DNA of 64,000 nucleotides from Bacillota bacterium (GTDB taxonomy: Bacteria > Bacillota > Clostridia > UBA1381). The position numbers and the translations under genes are program-made. The DNA is taken from the NCBI GenBank assembly GCA_029007725.1, contig JAQXIJ010000046.1, forward strand, positions 1 to 64,000. The letters run 5' to 3'. Positions within the stretch are counted from its first letter, which is position 1; the number at the start of each line of letters is the position of its first letter. The notes beneath the pieces are model-generated. The model saw only the letters and a program-made list of their open reading frames with translations. It was not told where the DNA came from and did not search any database. This document shows positions 17,701 through 26,753 of the stretch, one piece after another.

Positions 17701-19008
17701 CGTGTACCGTTTACTCAGGAAGAAAAAAAACGTCACACGCTCGTATTTCCACAGATGAGTCCAACGCATTTCCGCCTGTTTGAGGCAGTTTTCAATGCTC
17801 ACGGCTACAATGCCGTTGTACTGGATTCGGTTTCGCCCAAGGATGTGGAAGCCGGGCTTAAAAGTGTCAACAACGATGCCTGCTATCCGTCTATTTTAGT
17901 AGTCGGTCAGCTAGTAAACGCGTTTATTTCAGGAAAATGTGACCCCGAAAAAACCACTCTCATGATAACACAGACCGGTGGCGGCTGCCGTGCAACAAAC
18001 TACATTGCTTTTCTGCGAAAAGCGATGAAGGAAGCCGGCTATCCGAACGTGCCGATTTTGAGCCTTAACCTTTCGGGACTTGAAAGCAACCCCGGATTTA
18101 AGCTTACTCTATCGCTTCTTACCGATTTGATAAAAGCATGCGTTCTGGGTGACCTGCTTTTGACGCTGCTGCTTGCGACGCGCCCATACGAAACCGAAAA
18201 GGGCAGAACAAACAAGGTATATCGGCAAAATCTCGGAAAACTCTATGCAAAAATATGCCTAAAATCGCATTTTTCGTTCAGAAAGGCTGTCGACAAAATA
18301 ATTGCGGACTTTGACGCAATTCCGGTTGACCGCACGGTCTTAAAGCCGCAGGTCGGCGTAGTCGGTGAAATACTCGTAAAGTTCCACCCGGGTGCGAACA
18401 ACAATATTATAGACGTAATCGAAAAGGAGGGCGGCGAAGCCGTCATGCCCGGGCTACTCGATTTCATGCTCTACTGCTTCTACAACAGCAACTTTAAACG
18501 CGACAATCTTGGCACAAAAACATCTGTTGCGGCAATCTGCAATCTTGGAATAGCTTTTCTTGAAAAATACCGCCGCCACATGAAAAAGGCACTGCTTTCA
18601 AATCCTAAATACGCAAAGCGCGCTCCGAGCCGCATAAGCGACATTGCTGACGGTGCAAAGGATATTTTGCAGCTTGGTCATGCGACAGGCGAAGGCTGGT
18701 TTTTAACCGGCGAAATGATTGAGCTTATCGGTCACGGAGTTAAAAACATCGTATGCGTTCAGCCGTTTGCGTGTCTGCCGAACCATGTGACGGGCAAAGG
18801 CGTCATTAAAGAAATTCGCCGACAACACCCCGACTCAAACATAGTCGCGGTCGACTATGACCCGGGTGCAAGCGAAGTTAACCAGCTGAATCGAATAAAG
18901 CTTATGATTGCGGTTGCCTTTGAAAATCTTGAAAATAAATCAAAGAAAAAAGCTTCAAAAAAGGCTACAACCTCAGAAAATAAAAAGCAAATAGAACTTA
19001 TAAAATAA
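14716..19008 (+). CDS. 2-hydroxyacyl-CoA dehydratase activase-like giant protein
   Basis: Start at ATG 14716 with GAGGTGA 5 nt upstream, giving 1430 residues. Two BadF/BadG/BcrA/BcrD-type ASKHA ATPase domains come first. The first shows [11 protein letters not shown] near 4 and [10 protein letters not shown] near 125. The second shows [12 protein letters not shown] near 320 and [10 protein letters not shown] near 440. Each has the cysteine that in activators ligates the intersubunit [4Fe-4S] cluster. A Cys-rich hinge ([12 protein letters not shown]) follows near 600-630, then long DUF2229-like and dehydratase-like segments ([42 protein letters not shown]). The Lys-rich tail is unusual. Members of this family are widespread in anaerobes and have no proven substrate. 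The dehydratase link is inference from domain homology. It is monocistronic, ending in a strong terminator. Confidence 0.82.
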   Translation: MNLKMGVDVGSTTVKVIVLDENNNTLFAEYMRHYSDIKSTVLSLFDKVLHTFGNRTFSVTITGSGGLLLSKMLNLPFVQEVIATKQAVTEFLHETDVVIELGGEDAKILYLSNGLEQRMNGTCAGGTGSFIDQMSILLKTDAQGLNALAEKHENIYPIAARCGVFAKSDVQPLLNEGAKREDIAASILQAVVTQTISGLAQGRPIKGNIVFLGGPLHFLTQLRKQFEETLKHNAKSFTTPENAQLFVALGAALVRNTESRTIGCLIDELKNAHAVDAEITRMRALFLNDAEKEEFFERHSGAKAIRSDISKAMGETFLGLDIGSTTIKAVLIDRDGKILYDFYGKNEASPIVMGLSILKDLYSKLPEGAYIANACATGYGEQLMKTAFRIPEGEIETIAHYTAANFFLPNVDFIIDIGGQDMKCMKIKNGVIDSIMLNEACSSGCGSFIQTFAESLGYSTVDFANEALKSQNPVDLGTRCTVFMNSRVKQAQKEGATVGDISAGLSYSVVRNALYKVIKLRDPALMGQKVVVQGGTFNNNAILRAFELVSGKEVVRPDIAGIMGAFGSALIARNRYNGKKANILRADEIDSFKFSGKLIRCGKCSNHCQLTITTFDDGRKFISGNRCERGAGADKISHDYPNLYEYKFKRAFDYVPLDEKDAHRGTIGIPRVLNIYENFPLWFTFFTELGFRVQISPKSSHKVYELGIDSMPSESVCYPAKLVHGHIRSLLDAGIKTIFYPCVPYEQIEYEDAGNHYNCPIVTSYPEVIKNNLDELRADGITYMYPFINLADRPSFIRQMYKTLRQFGITQHEISVAAEKGFAELAHYKADVRKKGEETIMWLDEHDAHGIVLAGRPYHIDPEINHGIPHMINTLGFAVLTEDSIAHLGHLQRDIRVVDQWAYHTRLYEAAAEVIKNNRLELVQLNSFGCGLDAVTTDQVQEILQSHQRIYTALKIDEISNLGTARIRIRSLKAAIKERSDNNFVPKIAEPYTIRRVPFTQEEKKRHTLVFPQMSPTHFRLFEAVFNAHGYNAVVLDSVSPKDVEAGLKSVNNDACYPSILVVGQLVNAFISGKCDPEKTTLMITQTGGGCRATNYIAFLRKAMKEAGYPNVPILSLNLSGLESNPGFKLTLSLLTDLIKACVLGDLLLTLLLATRPYETEKGRTNKVYRQNLGKLYAKICLKSHFSFRKAVDKIIADFDAIPVDRTVLKPQVGVVGEILVKFHPGANNNIIDVIEKEGGEAVMPGLLDFMLYCFYNSNFKRDNLGTKTSVAAICNLGIAFLEKYRRHMKKALLSNPKYAKRAPSRISDIADGAKDILQLGHATGEGWFLTGEMIELIGHGVKNIVCVQPFACLPNHVTGKGVIKEIRRQHPDSNIVAVDYDPGASEVNQLNRIKLMIAVAFENLENKSKKKASKKATTSENKKQIELIK

Positions 19009-19013
19009 TAATT

Positions 19014-19055
19014 ATGCCGTAATGTTAATTTGTTTTAACATTACGGCATTTTAAT
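19014..19055 (+). terminator. terminator of the activase-like gene
   Basis: Perfect 15-bp stem ATGCCGTAATGTTAA / TTAACATTACGGCAT, 6-nt loop, then TTTAATTT. It ends one base before the first Pho-box repeat of the pst promoter. Confidence 0.85.
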
Positions 19056-19110
19056 TTAACAAAAACTTTACCGCAGCGCGCTTTTGCGTTTTACATTCCG
19101 CAGATATAAT
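19056..19110 (+). promoter_or_regulatory. Pho-box promoter of the pst operon
   Basis: TTAACA (19056) and TTTACC (19067) are 11 bp apart. A degenerate repeat follows at +22, TTTTACA comes at +33 (19089-19095) and TATAAT at +49 (19105-19110). There is no ordinary -35 hexamer at 17 bp. This matches tandem PhoP-type half-sites with 11-bp phasing replacing the -35. The promoter lies 31 bp before pstS. The identical spacing at 24829-24883 strengthens the call. Confidence 0.78.
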
Positions 19111-19141
19111 AGAGTCAGACAAACAAAAGGAGGAATATAAA

Positions 19142-20038
19142 ATGAAAAAGAAAAACATAGCATTAATCACAGTATTGAGTTTGGTAATGGCAGGACTTTC
19201 AGCCTGCGGAAATAATACGGAAACGGACAATTCTCCATCAAAATCGGCTTTTGATTCATCTTCCGCAATTTCGGTAGTATCACGTGAAGACGGCAGCGGC
19301 ACAAGAGGTGCATTCATCGAGCTTTTCGGCATTGAAGAAAAAGGCGCTGACGGCTCAAAAACAGACAAAACAACAAAAGAAGCAATTATAGCAAACAAAA
19401 CCGACGTAATGATAACAAACGTTTCGGGCGAAGAAAATGCAATCGGATATGTTTCGATGGGTTCACTTTCAGAGTCTGTAAAGGCGCTGAAAATTGACGG
19501 TACAGAGCCTACAACCGCAAATGTAAAAAACGGCAGCTATAAAATTTCAAGACCATTCAACATTGCGACAAAGGACGGACTGTCGGAAGCGGCACAAAAC
19601 TTCATCGACTACATTCTTTCGGCTGACGGTCAGAAAATTGTATCCGGCAGCTACATTCCAGTAGATGACGCCGCAAAGCCGTTTGCAGGTTCAAACGTTG
19701 CGGGCAAAATCACCGTTGCCGGTTCTTCATCGGTATCTCCGGTAATGGAAAAGCTTAAAGAAGCTTACATGGCTGTAAACCCTAATGCGGAAATTGAAAT
19801 TCAAACAAGTGATTCTACCTCGGGCATGATGGCGGCAACAAACGGCACCTGCGACATCGGCATGGCATCAAGAGAACTCAAGGACAGCGAAATTGCCGGA
19901 GGACTTACCGCAACACCGATTGCACTTGACGGAATTGCAGTAATAGTAAACAACGACAATCCAACCGACAACCTCACATCAGAACAGGTTAAAAGCATAT
20001 TTACGGGAGCTGTTAGCACATGGGACGAAGTAAAATAA
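19142..20038 (+). CDS. pstS: phosphate-binding lipoprotein PstS, circularly permuted type
   Basis: 298 residues. The lipoprotein signal ends in LSAC (Cys22), followed by a Ser-rich linker. The order of PstS motifs is rotated relative to Escherichia coli PstS. VVSREDGSGTRGAF and IGYVSMGS (normally central) come first. FIDYILSADGQ, normally near the C-terminus, follows at about 150-165. GSSSVSPVMEKL, DIGMASRELKD, ALDGIAVIVN and VKSIFTG..STWDEV, normally the N-terminal half, come last. All phosphate-binding segments (GSSS, SRE.GSGTR, DIGMASR) are retained. It captures phosphate outside the membrane for PstCA. First gene of pstSCAB-phoU; its end overlaps pstC by 19 bp. SD AAAGGAGG. Confidence 0.88.
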   Translation: MKKKNIALITVLSLVMAGLSACGNNTETDNSPSKSAFDSSSAISVVSREDGSGTRGAFIELFGIEEKGADGSKTDKTTKEAIIANKTDVMITNVSGEENAIGYVSMGSLSESVKALKIDGTEPTTANVKNGSYKISRPFNIATKDGLSEAAQNFIDYILSADGQKIVSGSYIPVDDAAKPFAGSNVAGKITVAGSSSVSPVMEKLKEAYMAVNPNAEIEIQTSDSTSGMMAATNGTCDIGMASRELKDSEIAGGLTATPIALDGIAVIVNNDNPTDNLTSEQVKSIFTGAVSTWDEVK

Positions 20039-20892
20039 AAAGAATAACCGAAACATTAGTTAAAATACTCTTTCTAATTGCGGCTCTGACTTCAGTCGCC
20101 GCCGTAGTAACAATATGCCTGTTTATGTTCACAGGCGGCGGAGCGGCACTCGGCAAAATCAGCGCGACGGACTTTCTTTTTGGCACCGAATGGTCGCCTA
20201 CCGACAATCCGCCGTCTTTTGGAATCCTGCCGATGATTCTCGGCAGCATATATGTAACCGGCGGCGCTATAATAATCGGCGTTCCGATCGGAATACTGAC
20301 CGCGGTATTCATGGCATACTACTGCCCAAAGCGGCTTTATACATTTTTAAAGCCCGCGGTTGACCTGCTTGCCGGAATACCATCAATAGTCTACGGTTTT
20401 TTCGGGTTGGTTATCCTCGTACCATTCATAAAATCCCTCTTCGGCGGCGATGGCAAAAATATAGTAACCGCGTCGGTGCTACTCGGCATAATGATTCTGC
20501 CGACGATAATCAGCGTAACCGAATCAACTTTAAGAAGTGTTCCGCAAAGTTATTATGAAGGCGCGGTGGCGCTGGGCGCAACCAAGGAACGCGCCATTTT
20601 AAAGGTACTGTTTCCGGCTGCCTCCTCCGGAATAATGACGGCGGTCGTTTTGGGAATAGGCAGAGCCATAGGCGAAACAATGGCAGTTATCATGGTAGCA
20701 GGCAACCAGCCGAGAATGCCTGCCGGAATTTTCAAGGGTGTGCGCACCATGACCGCAAACATAGTCCTCGAAATGGGCTACGCACAAGATTTGCACCGTC
20801 AGGTACTTATAGCAACCGGAGTTGTCCTGTTTATATTTATACTGATTATAAATCTGGCAATCCAATTCTTTAACCGGAGGAACAAACAATGA
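20020..20892 (+). CDS. pstC: phosphate ABC transporter permease PstC
   Basis: 290 residues with six membrane helices. It has the usual PstC periplasmic loop with FLFGTEWSPTDNPPSFGILP and the EAA loop YEGAVALGATKERAILKVLFP. The helix [16 protein letters not shown] is diagnostic of Pst permeases. It forms the channel with PstA. The start ATG lies inside the end of pstS (19-bp overlap) and the stop overlaps the pstA start by ATGA, so translation is tightly coupled. Confidence 0.93.
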   Translation: MGRSKIKRITETLVKILFLIAALTSVAAVVTICLFMFTGGGAALGKISATDFLFGTEWSPTDNPPSFGILPMILGSIYVTGGAIIIGVPIGILTAVFMAYYCPKRLYTFLKPAVDLLAGIPSIVYGFFGLVILVPFIKSLFGGDGKNIVTASVLLGIMILPTIISVTESTLRSVPQSYYEGAVALGATKERAILKVLFPAASSGIMTAVVLGIGRAIGETMAVIMVAGNQPRMPAGIFKGVRTMTANIVLEMGYAQDLHRQVLIATGVVLFIFILIINLAIQFFNRRNKQ

Positions 20893-21704
20893 GCAAAATA
20901 AAATCAAGAATCTTCAAATCGCTTGTCATTTTGTCAAGCACACTTACCTTCGGAGTGCTGATTCTCATTGTGGCATACATTCTTATAAAAGGTCTGCCGA
21001 ACCTCACCCCGGCGCTTTTTGAACCGAAATACACAACAGAAAACGTTTCCATGCTCCCCGCAATAGTAAACACCCTCCTAATGACCGCACTTTCACTGCT
21101 TATTTCGGTTCCGCTTAGCATAGCAACCGCGATATACCTCGCGGAATATTCCAAAAAGAACAGTCGTTTTGTGCAGCTTATAAGAATTACTGCCGAAACT
21201 CTTGCCGGAATACCGTCAATCGTTTACGGACTGTTCGGAATGTTGTTTTTTGTAACCTATCTGAAGTGGAATTACTCCATGCTGTCAGGTGCGGCAACGC
21301 TTGCAATTATGGTGCTTCCTCTTATCATGCGAACAACAGAGGAAGCACTTAGGGCGGTTCCCGACAGCTACCGCGAAGCAAGCTTCGGACTCGGCGCCGG
21401 AAAAATTCGCACGATATTCCGCATAGTTCTTCCTGCTGCGCTGCCCGGAATCATGTCCGGCATAATTTTGGCAATCGGGCGAATCGTCGGCGAAACAGCC
21501 GCACTCATCTACACCGCAGGCACAGTTGCCGAATTTCCGAAATCGGTATTTTCGTCAACAAGAACACTATCAGTACACATGTATGCACTATCCGGCGAAG
21601 GACTCTATACCAATCAGGCATACGCAACCGCAGTTATACTGCTCGTTTTCGTTCTCATAATAAATCTTGCCTCAAACAGCATTTCAAGGAGAATAAACAA
21701 ATGA
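20889..21704 (+). CDS. pstA: phosphate ABC transporter permease PstA
   Basis: 271 residues with six membrane helices. [16 protein letters not shown], the [22 protein letters not shown] loop and the final helix ending [10 protein letters not shown] are typical of PstA. It pairs with PstC. It overlaps both neighbours by 4 bp (pstC upstream, pstB downstream), and SD CCGGAGGAAC lies just upstream in pstC. Confidence 0.93.
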   Translation: MSKIKSRIFKSLVILSSTLTFGVLILIVAYILIKGLPNLTPALFEPKYTTENVSMLPAIVNTLLMTALSLLISVPLSIATAIYLAEYSKKNSRFVQLIRITAETLAGIPSIVYGLFGMLFFVTYLKWNYSMLSGAATLAIMVLPLIMRTTEEALRAVPDSYREASFGLGAGKIRTIFRIVLPAALPGIMSGIILAIGRIVGETAALIYTAGTVAEFPKSVFSSTRTLSVHMYALSGEGLYTNQAYATAVILLVFVLIINLASNSISRRINK

Positions 21705-22444
21705 AATATAACATAAAAAATCTAAATTTGTATTACGGCGATTTTCACGCGCTCAAGGATATCAGCCTCGAGATTGCCTCAAACGAAATAACCGCGCTTA
21801 TCGGCCCATCAGGCTGTGGAAAATCGACCTTTTTAAAAACTCTTAACCGGATGAACGACCTAGTTTTGGACTGCCGGATAGAAGGCAGTGTGCTGCTTGA
21901 CGGAAAGAATATCTTTAAGGTTGACCCGCAGGAGCTTAGAAAGCGTGTCGGAATGGTTTTTCAAAAACCGAATCCCTTCCCAATGAGCATTTATGACAAC
22001 ATTGCTTTCGGTCCGAGAACGCACGGAATCCGCTCAAAGGCAAAGCTGGATGAGATTGTAGAAACATCTCTCCGAAATGCCGCCGTCTGGGATGAAACGA
22101 AAGACAGGCTTAAGCAAAGCGCACTCGGCATGAGCGGCGGTCAGCAGCAGAGAATCTGCATCGCGCGCGCCCTTGCCGTAAAGCCCGAGGTTATCTTAAT
22201 GGATGAGCCGACCTCGGCTCTTGATCCGATTTCGACCTCCAAAATAGAGGATTTGGTACTAAATCTAAAAAAGGACTATACTATAATCATAGTCACCCAC
22301 AATATGCAGCAAGCGGCACGAATTTCCGACCGCACTGCATTCTTTCTTCTGGGCGAATTGATTGAATACAGCAGCACCGACAAGATGTTTTCATCTCCGG
22401 TTGATTCAAGATGCGAAAATTATATTACAGGGAGGTTCGGTTGA
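21701..22444 (+). CDS. pstB: phosphate ABC transporter ATP-binding protein PstB
   Basis: 247 residues. N-terminal [18 protein letters not shown]; Walker [10 protein letters not shown]; the PstB-specific [10 protein letters not shown] segment after Walker [23 protein letters not shown]; signature MSGGQQQR; Walker [14 protein letters not shown]; switch VTHNMQQ. It powers phosphate import. Its stop shares one base with the phoU start (TGATG). Confidence 0.95.
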   Translation: MKYNIKNLNLYYGDFHALKDISLEIASNEITALIGPSGCGKSTFLKTLNRMNDLVLDCRIEGSVLLDGKNIFKVDPQELRKRVGMVFQKPNPFPMSIYDNIAFGPRTHGIRSKAKLDEIVETSLRNAAVWDETKDRLKQSALGMSGGQQQRICIARALAVKPEVILMDEPTSALDPISTSKIEDLVLNLKKDYTIIIVTHNMQQAARISDRTAFFLLGELIEYSSTDKMFSSPVDSRCENYITGRFG

Positions 22445-23091
22445 TGCGTGACGAATTTAACAGGCAGCTTTCTGCCCTAAACAACGAGCTGATTGAAATG
22501 GGCTCGTTGATTGAAAGCACAATTTCAAGCGCTGCAAAGGCTTTTATTGAGAAAAATGCGGACTATGCACATTCGGCAATAGGCTATGAAAAGGAAATAG
22601 ACAAAAAGGAGCGTGATATTGAGCAGCTTTGCCTTACACTTTTGCTAAAGCAGCAGCCCGTTGCGAGCGACTTGCGTCTGATTTCTTCTGCGCTCAAAAT
22701 GATAACCGACATGGAGAGAATCGGTGATCAGGCAGCAGATATTGCCGAGATTATAATTACCATGCCACCACAGAGCAACATTCCGGTATGTGACCTGATC
22801 TCAAAAATGGCATATGCAACCATCAAAATGGTAAACGGCAGTATTGACGCGTTTATAAAGCGTGATATAAATCTTGCCGAAACAGTTATAAAAAGCGATG
22901 ACACGGTTGACGAGCTGTTCAGCCTGCTGCGCACTGACCTAATTCGATTTATTGCCGAAAACCCCGACAACGGCGAAATTTCGCTTGATATACTTATGAT
23001 AACCAAGTACTTTGAGCGAATCGGCGACCATGCCACAAATATTGCCGAATGGGTGCTGTTTTCAATAACCGGGGAACATTTTGATAAATAA
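22444..23091 (+). CDS. phoU: phosphate signalling protein PhoU
   Basis: Start at ATG 22444, preceded by GGGAGG, giving 215 residues. Two tandem three-helix PhoU repeats are visible, each with the metal-binding E/D motif: ITDMERIGDQAADIAE near 93-108 and YFERIGDHATNIAEW near 190-204. It couples Pst transport status to the PhoR sensor and restrains the Pho response when phosphate is plentiful. Last gene of the pst unit, 65 bp before the sensor kinase gene. Confidence 0.93.
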   Translation: MRDEFNRQLSALNNELIEMGSLIESTISSAAKAFIEKNADYAHSAIGYEKEIDKKERDIEQLCLTLLLKQQPVASDLRLISSALKMITDMERIGDQAADIAEIIITMPPQSNIPVCDLISKMAYATIKMVNGSIDAFIKRDINLAETVIKSDDTVDELFSLLRTDLIRFIAENPDNGEISLDILMITKYFERIGDHATNIAEWVLFSITGEHFDK

Positions 23092-23156
23092 GCTTTAAAA
23101 TTGCGAACATATGTGATAGAATAAAGGCAGCAGTACAGTGTGAACGAGGTGAGTAA

Positions 23157-24824
23157 ATGTACAAGAAAATATCAAGAAGTATGCACTTTCTGTGCATCTT
23201 TTCAATTTCCCTTACAGCGATAATGATTCTGAGTGCGGTATATTCCGGCTTCAACTCAAGGATCAAAACCGTACTTAAAAATCAAGCCGTAATGCTGTCT
23301 GACATTCTTAACACATGCGATGACAAGCTTTCTTTGCTTTCCGGTATAAACGGTACGTCAAGCGATATGCGCATAACACTTGTTGCACCGGACGGTACGG
23401 TTCTTTTTGACACCTTTGCCGATCCGAAAACTCTTAAAAACCATGCGGAACGCCCTGAAATAGCCACGGCAATGGCGCAGGGCACCGGCGAGGCAACACG
23501 CTTTTCCGTAAACACCTCATCAACCGTCAGCTACTATGCCATACGGCTTTCAGACGGCAATATTCTTCGCCTTGCGGATGTGACAAACAGCGTTAGGCAT
23601 ATGTTTGCAATCATTGCGCTACCGGTTCTGTTTATTTCCGCTCTATTGTACCTTCTGTGTGTACTCATCTCCGCGATACTCACCGACAACATAACAGACC
23701 CCATAAACAACATAAATCTTTCCGATATCAACAATCAGGACTATACCAACGTTTACAGCGAAATCGTGCCATTCATGGACAAAATCAGAGCGCAGAACAA
23801 CGAAATCGAGCGTCAGATGCTGAAGCTTAAAGAACGAAAAAACCGCTTTGAAATTATCAGCGAAAACATAAGTGAAGGCCTTGTAACCCTTGACAGTGAC
23901 GGAAATGTTCTGTCCATAAACAAGGGTGCCGCCGATATTTTCGGCGTTGAAGCATCAAAAGTACTGCACAAAAGTTTTTGGCATTGTTCCGACAGTCCCG
24001 TGCTTGCGGAATGCTTTAAAAAGGCTATCAGCGGCGAAAAAAACTCTGTCATAATCAGCATAGGAAAAAAATCCTACAACATTTTTTACAGTCCTGTTTT
24101 CAAAGAACATTCGGTCAACGGTATTCTGATGCTTATTTTTAACATAACCGAAAAACTCGAAGCAGAGCAAAGCCGCCGCGAATTTACAGCAAACGTTTCG
24201 CACGAGCTTAAAACTCCTCTTACAACCATCCTCGGTTATTCGCAGATAATAAACGCCGGTCTTGCAAAGCCGGAGGATATAACACGATTCACCGCAAAAA
24301 TAGAAAACGAATCTACTCGACTTATAAATCTCATCGATGACATAATAAAACTTTCAAGGCTTGATGAGCAAAGTGCTCCTCCGGATATGCAGAAAATCAG
24401 TATGCTGTCCACAATCACAGATGTTTCCGAGCAGCTTACGCAAAAAGCTGCCGAGCGCGGAATTTCGATAAACATTTCAGGTGAGGATTTCAAAATAACC
24501 GCAAATCCTCTGCAAATAAGCGAACTTATCTACAATCTTGTCGAAAATGCTATAAAGTATAACAAAGAAAGTGGGAACGTCCACATTTCCCTTTCAGAGC
24601 GCTCATTTTCTGTCAGCGACACCGGCATAGGAATCCCCAGCGAGTTTTCGGACAGAATTTTTGAAAGATTTTTCAGGATTGACAAAAGCCGCTCAAAAAG
24701 CGTAAACGGCACAGGTCTTGGCCTTTCAATTGTAAAGCACATAGCAGAGCTTAACAATGCCAAAATATCGCTGAAAAGCGTGCCCGGCGAGGGCAGTACT
24801 TTCACCGTAAGCTTTAAGGACTAA
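23157..24824 (+). CDS. phoR: PhoR-like sensor histidine kinase
   Basis: 555 residues. Membrane helices are at about 10-30 and 148-174, bounding an extracytoplasmic sensor of about 115 residues. A juxtamembrane segment follows, then a PAS domain (about 228-330) and a HisKA box FTANVSHELKTPL with His349. The HATPase region has the N-box LVENAIKYN and the G-boxes SDTGIGIP and GTGLGLSI. It should autophosphorylate and control the Pho boxes in this block. No response regulator follows, which is unusual. Assignment to phosphate rests on the neighbours and PhoR-like architecture. Confidence 0.82.
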   Translation: MYKKISRSMHFLCIFSISLTAIMILSAVYSGFNSRIKTVLKNQAVMLSDILNTCDDKLSLLSGINGTSSDMRITLVAPDGTVLFDTFADPKTLKNHAERPEIATAMAQGTGEATRFSVNTSSTVSYYAIRLSDGNILRLADVTNSVRHMFAIIALPVLFISALLYLLCVLISAILTDNITDPINNINLSDINNQDYTNVYSEIVPFMDKIRAQNNEIERQMLKLKERKNRFEIISENISEGLVTLDSDGNVLSINKGAADIFGVEASKVLHKSFWHCSDSPVLAECFKKAISGEKNSVIISIGKKSYNIFYSPVFKEHSVNGILMLIFNITEKLEAEQSRREFTANVSHELKTPLTTILGYSQIINAGLAKPEDITRFTAKIENESTRLINLIDDIIKLSRLDEQSAPPDMQKISMLSTITDVSEQLTQKAAERGISINISGEDFKITANPLQISELIYNLVENAIKYNKESGNVHISLSERSFSVSDTGIGIPSEFSDRIFERFFRIDKSRSKSVNGTGLGLSIVKHIAELNNAKISLKSVPGEGSTFTVSFKD

Positions 24825-24828
24825 AAAT

Positions 24829-24883
24829 TTAACCCGGATTTAACATATACATGGTTTTAGATTTTACATATCTGTTCTATAAT
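24829..24883 (+). promoter_or_regulatory. Pho-box promoter of the Na/Pi cotransporter gene
   Basis: TTAACC (24829), TTAACA at +11 (24840), TTTTACA at +33 (24862-24868) and TATAAT at +49 (24878-24883). The spacing equals that of the pst promoter base for base. It begins 5 bp after the kinase stop codon, so the transporter gene has its own phosphate-controlled start. Confidence 0.75.
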
Positions 24884-24918
24884 TTATACATATTTGCGTG
24901 ATTTGGGAGAAATATGTT

Positions 24919-26664
24919 ATGACTATTTTTACGGTTATAGGACTGCTGGGAGGTCTTTCTGTCTTTTTATACGGAATGAAGCTTATGGGCGACGGGCTTG
25001 AAAAAAGCTCTGGAAATCAGCTAAAGGCTTTTTTGGGCAAATTAACAAAAAATCCGTTTCAGGGACTTCTTTTGGGCATTGCTGTGACGGGAATTATTCA
25101 AAGCTCATCGGCGACCACCGTTATGGTTGTCGGCTTTGTCAATTCAGGAATCATGGAGCTATCGCAGTCAATCGGCATCATCATGGGTGCCAACATTGGT
25201 ACGACCGTCACCGCATGGCTTCTCAGCCTTACCGGAATAACCAGCGACAATGTTATTCTGCAGCTTTTTAAACCTGCTAACCTTTCTTTAATTGTTGCCG
25301 CAGGCGGAATCCTGCTTGTTATGGTTTCCAAAAACAGCAAGCGCAGGGATATCGGCGGTGTTCTTTTGGGATTTTCTATTCTTATGATAGGCATGGAACT
25401 TATGTCGGATGCTGTAAAGCCGCTTGCCGATGTTCCCGAATTTACCAACATTCTTACAATTTTTTCAAATCCCATACTCGGCGTGCTGATGGGCGCACTT
25501 TTAACCGCGGTTATTCAAAGCTCGTCGGCTTCGGTAGGAATTTTGCAGGCGCTTTCCGCAACCGGCAGTATCACGTATCAGACAGCAATTCCTATTATCA
25601 TGGGTCAGAACATTGGCACTTGTATTACAGCAATCTTGTCCTCAATCGGAACTAATAAAAACGCCAAGCGTGCTGCCGTTGTTCACCTATCATTTAATAT
25701 AATCGGAACGGTTGCCTTTCTTACTCTATACTACATAATCCGCGCAACCGTAACACTGCCCTTTGTAAACAACACCATAAACGCGGCAGGCATAGCGATA
25801 GTGCACACAACTTTCAATGTGTTTTCAACAGCTATAATGTTCCCGTTTATAAGGCAACTTGAAAAGCTTGCATACATGATCATAAAAAGTGACAAAAACA
25901 CCGAAGCAACACAACTTCTCGACAAAAGGCTGTTGCTCAATCCATCGGTCGCAATAGAGCAGTGCAAGCTTATAACCAACAAAATGGCGGAGCTTGCCGA
26001 AAGCAATCTTCTTGCCTCGCTGTCTCTCATAAAAAGTTTTGACCAAAAAAAGGCTGACCTTATTCGTCAAAATGAAAACTCAGTCGATTACTACGAAGAT
26101 AACCTTGGTACCTATCTGGTAAAGGTGTCGCAAAAAAGTCTGACCGTCGACGACAGCCGCGAAGCCTCAAATCTTCTGCACTGCATCGGCGATTTTGAGC
26201 GAATTTCGGATCATGCAGTAAATCTCCTTGAGGTTGCAGAGGAAATCCACATCAAAAAGGTTGAATTTTCGCCGGCTGCCCAAGAGGAGATCGGTATTCT
26301 TTCGGATGCAATCAGCGAAATACTTCATAACACCGTTCAGGCTTTTTTGCAAGAGGACATAAACTCTGCCAAAACGATTGAACCTCTTGAACAGGTAATT
26401 GATAAAATCCGCTATGTCCTGCGTGACCGCCATGTCGCGCGGCTTCAGTCTGGCGAATGTACAATCACCGCCGGCTTCATATTTTCGGATTACCTTAACA
26501 ATTGTGAGCGAGTCGCAGATCACTGCTCCAATATCGCTGTGTCGCTCATTAAGCTCCCCGAGGACAGCTTTGACACTCACGAATATCTCCGTAATGTCAA
26601 AACTCACGGCGAAGCAAGCTTTGACGAACAGTATTCGCAGTATCTTAAAAAATATTCTGTATGA
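24919..26664 (+). CDS. Na+/phosphate cotransporter with PhoU-like C-terminal domain
   Basis: Start at ATG 24919 (GGGAG upstream); an in-frame GTG lies at 24898. 581 residues. The membrane half has two inverted Na/Pi cotransporter repeats, each with the signature QSSSA: GIIQSSSATTVMVVGF near 57 and AVIQSSSASVGILQ near 197. The C-terminal 220 residues resemble PhoU, with LHCIGDFERISDHAVNL and YLNNCERVADHCSNIAV. The NptA/YjbB family moves phosphate with Na+, often as efflux or low-affinity uptake. The Pho-box promoter puts it in the same regulon as pst. Confidence 0.88.
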   Translation: MTIFTVIGLLGGLSVFLYGMKLMGDGLEKSSGNQLKAFLGKLTKNPFQGLLLGIAVTGIIQSSSATTVMVVGFVNSGIMELSQSIGIIMGANIGTTVTAWLLSLTGITSDNVILQLFKPANLSLIVAAGGILLVMVSKNSKRRDIGGVLLGFSILMIGMELMSDAVKPLADVPEFTNILTIFSNPILGVLMGALLTAVIQSSSASVGILQALSATGSITYQTAIPIIMGQNIGTCITAILSSIGTNKNAKRAAVVHLSFNIIGTVAFLTLYYIIRATVTLPFVNNTINAAGIAIVHTTFNVFSTAIMFPFIRQLEKLAYMIIKSDKNTEATQLLDKRLLLNPSVAIEQCKLITNKMAELAESNLLASLSLIKSFDQKKADLIRQNENSVDYYEDNLGTYLVKVSQKSLTVDDSREASNLLHCIGDFERISDHAVNLLEVAEEIHIKKVEFSPAAQEEIGILSDAISEILHNTVQAFLQEDINSAKTIEPLEQVIDKIRYVLRDRHVARLQSGECTITAGFIFSDYLNNCERVADHCSNIAVSLIKLPEDSFDTHEYLRNVKTHGEASFDEQYSQYLKKYSV

Positions 26665-26716
26665 AAGGGCACTTCTCTTTTCCTTCAATCAACCCATTCT
26701 TTAGTGCCTTAACATA

Positions 26717-26752
26717 AAAAAGGTGCCGCCTGTTTTTCAGGCAGCACCTTTT
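26717..26752. terminator. bidirectional terminator
   Basis: Stem AAAAGGTGC.GCCTG / CAGGC.GCACCTTTT with a T-rich loop, between the convergent Na/Pi cotransporter and alarmone synthetase genes. Confidence 0.8.
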
Positions 26753-26753
26753 C

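Noticed and set aside
17098-17802. Long antisense frame inside the activase-like gene
   Set aside because: Overlaps a well-supported coding gene on the other strand. No SD, and Cys/Arg-rich translation typical of a shadow frame.
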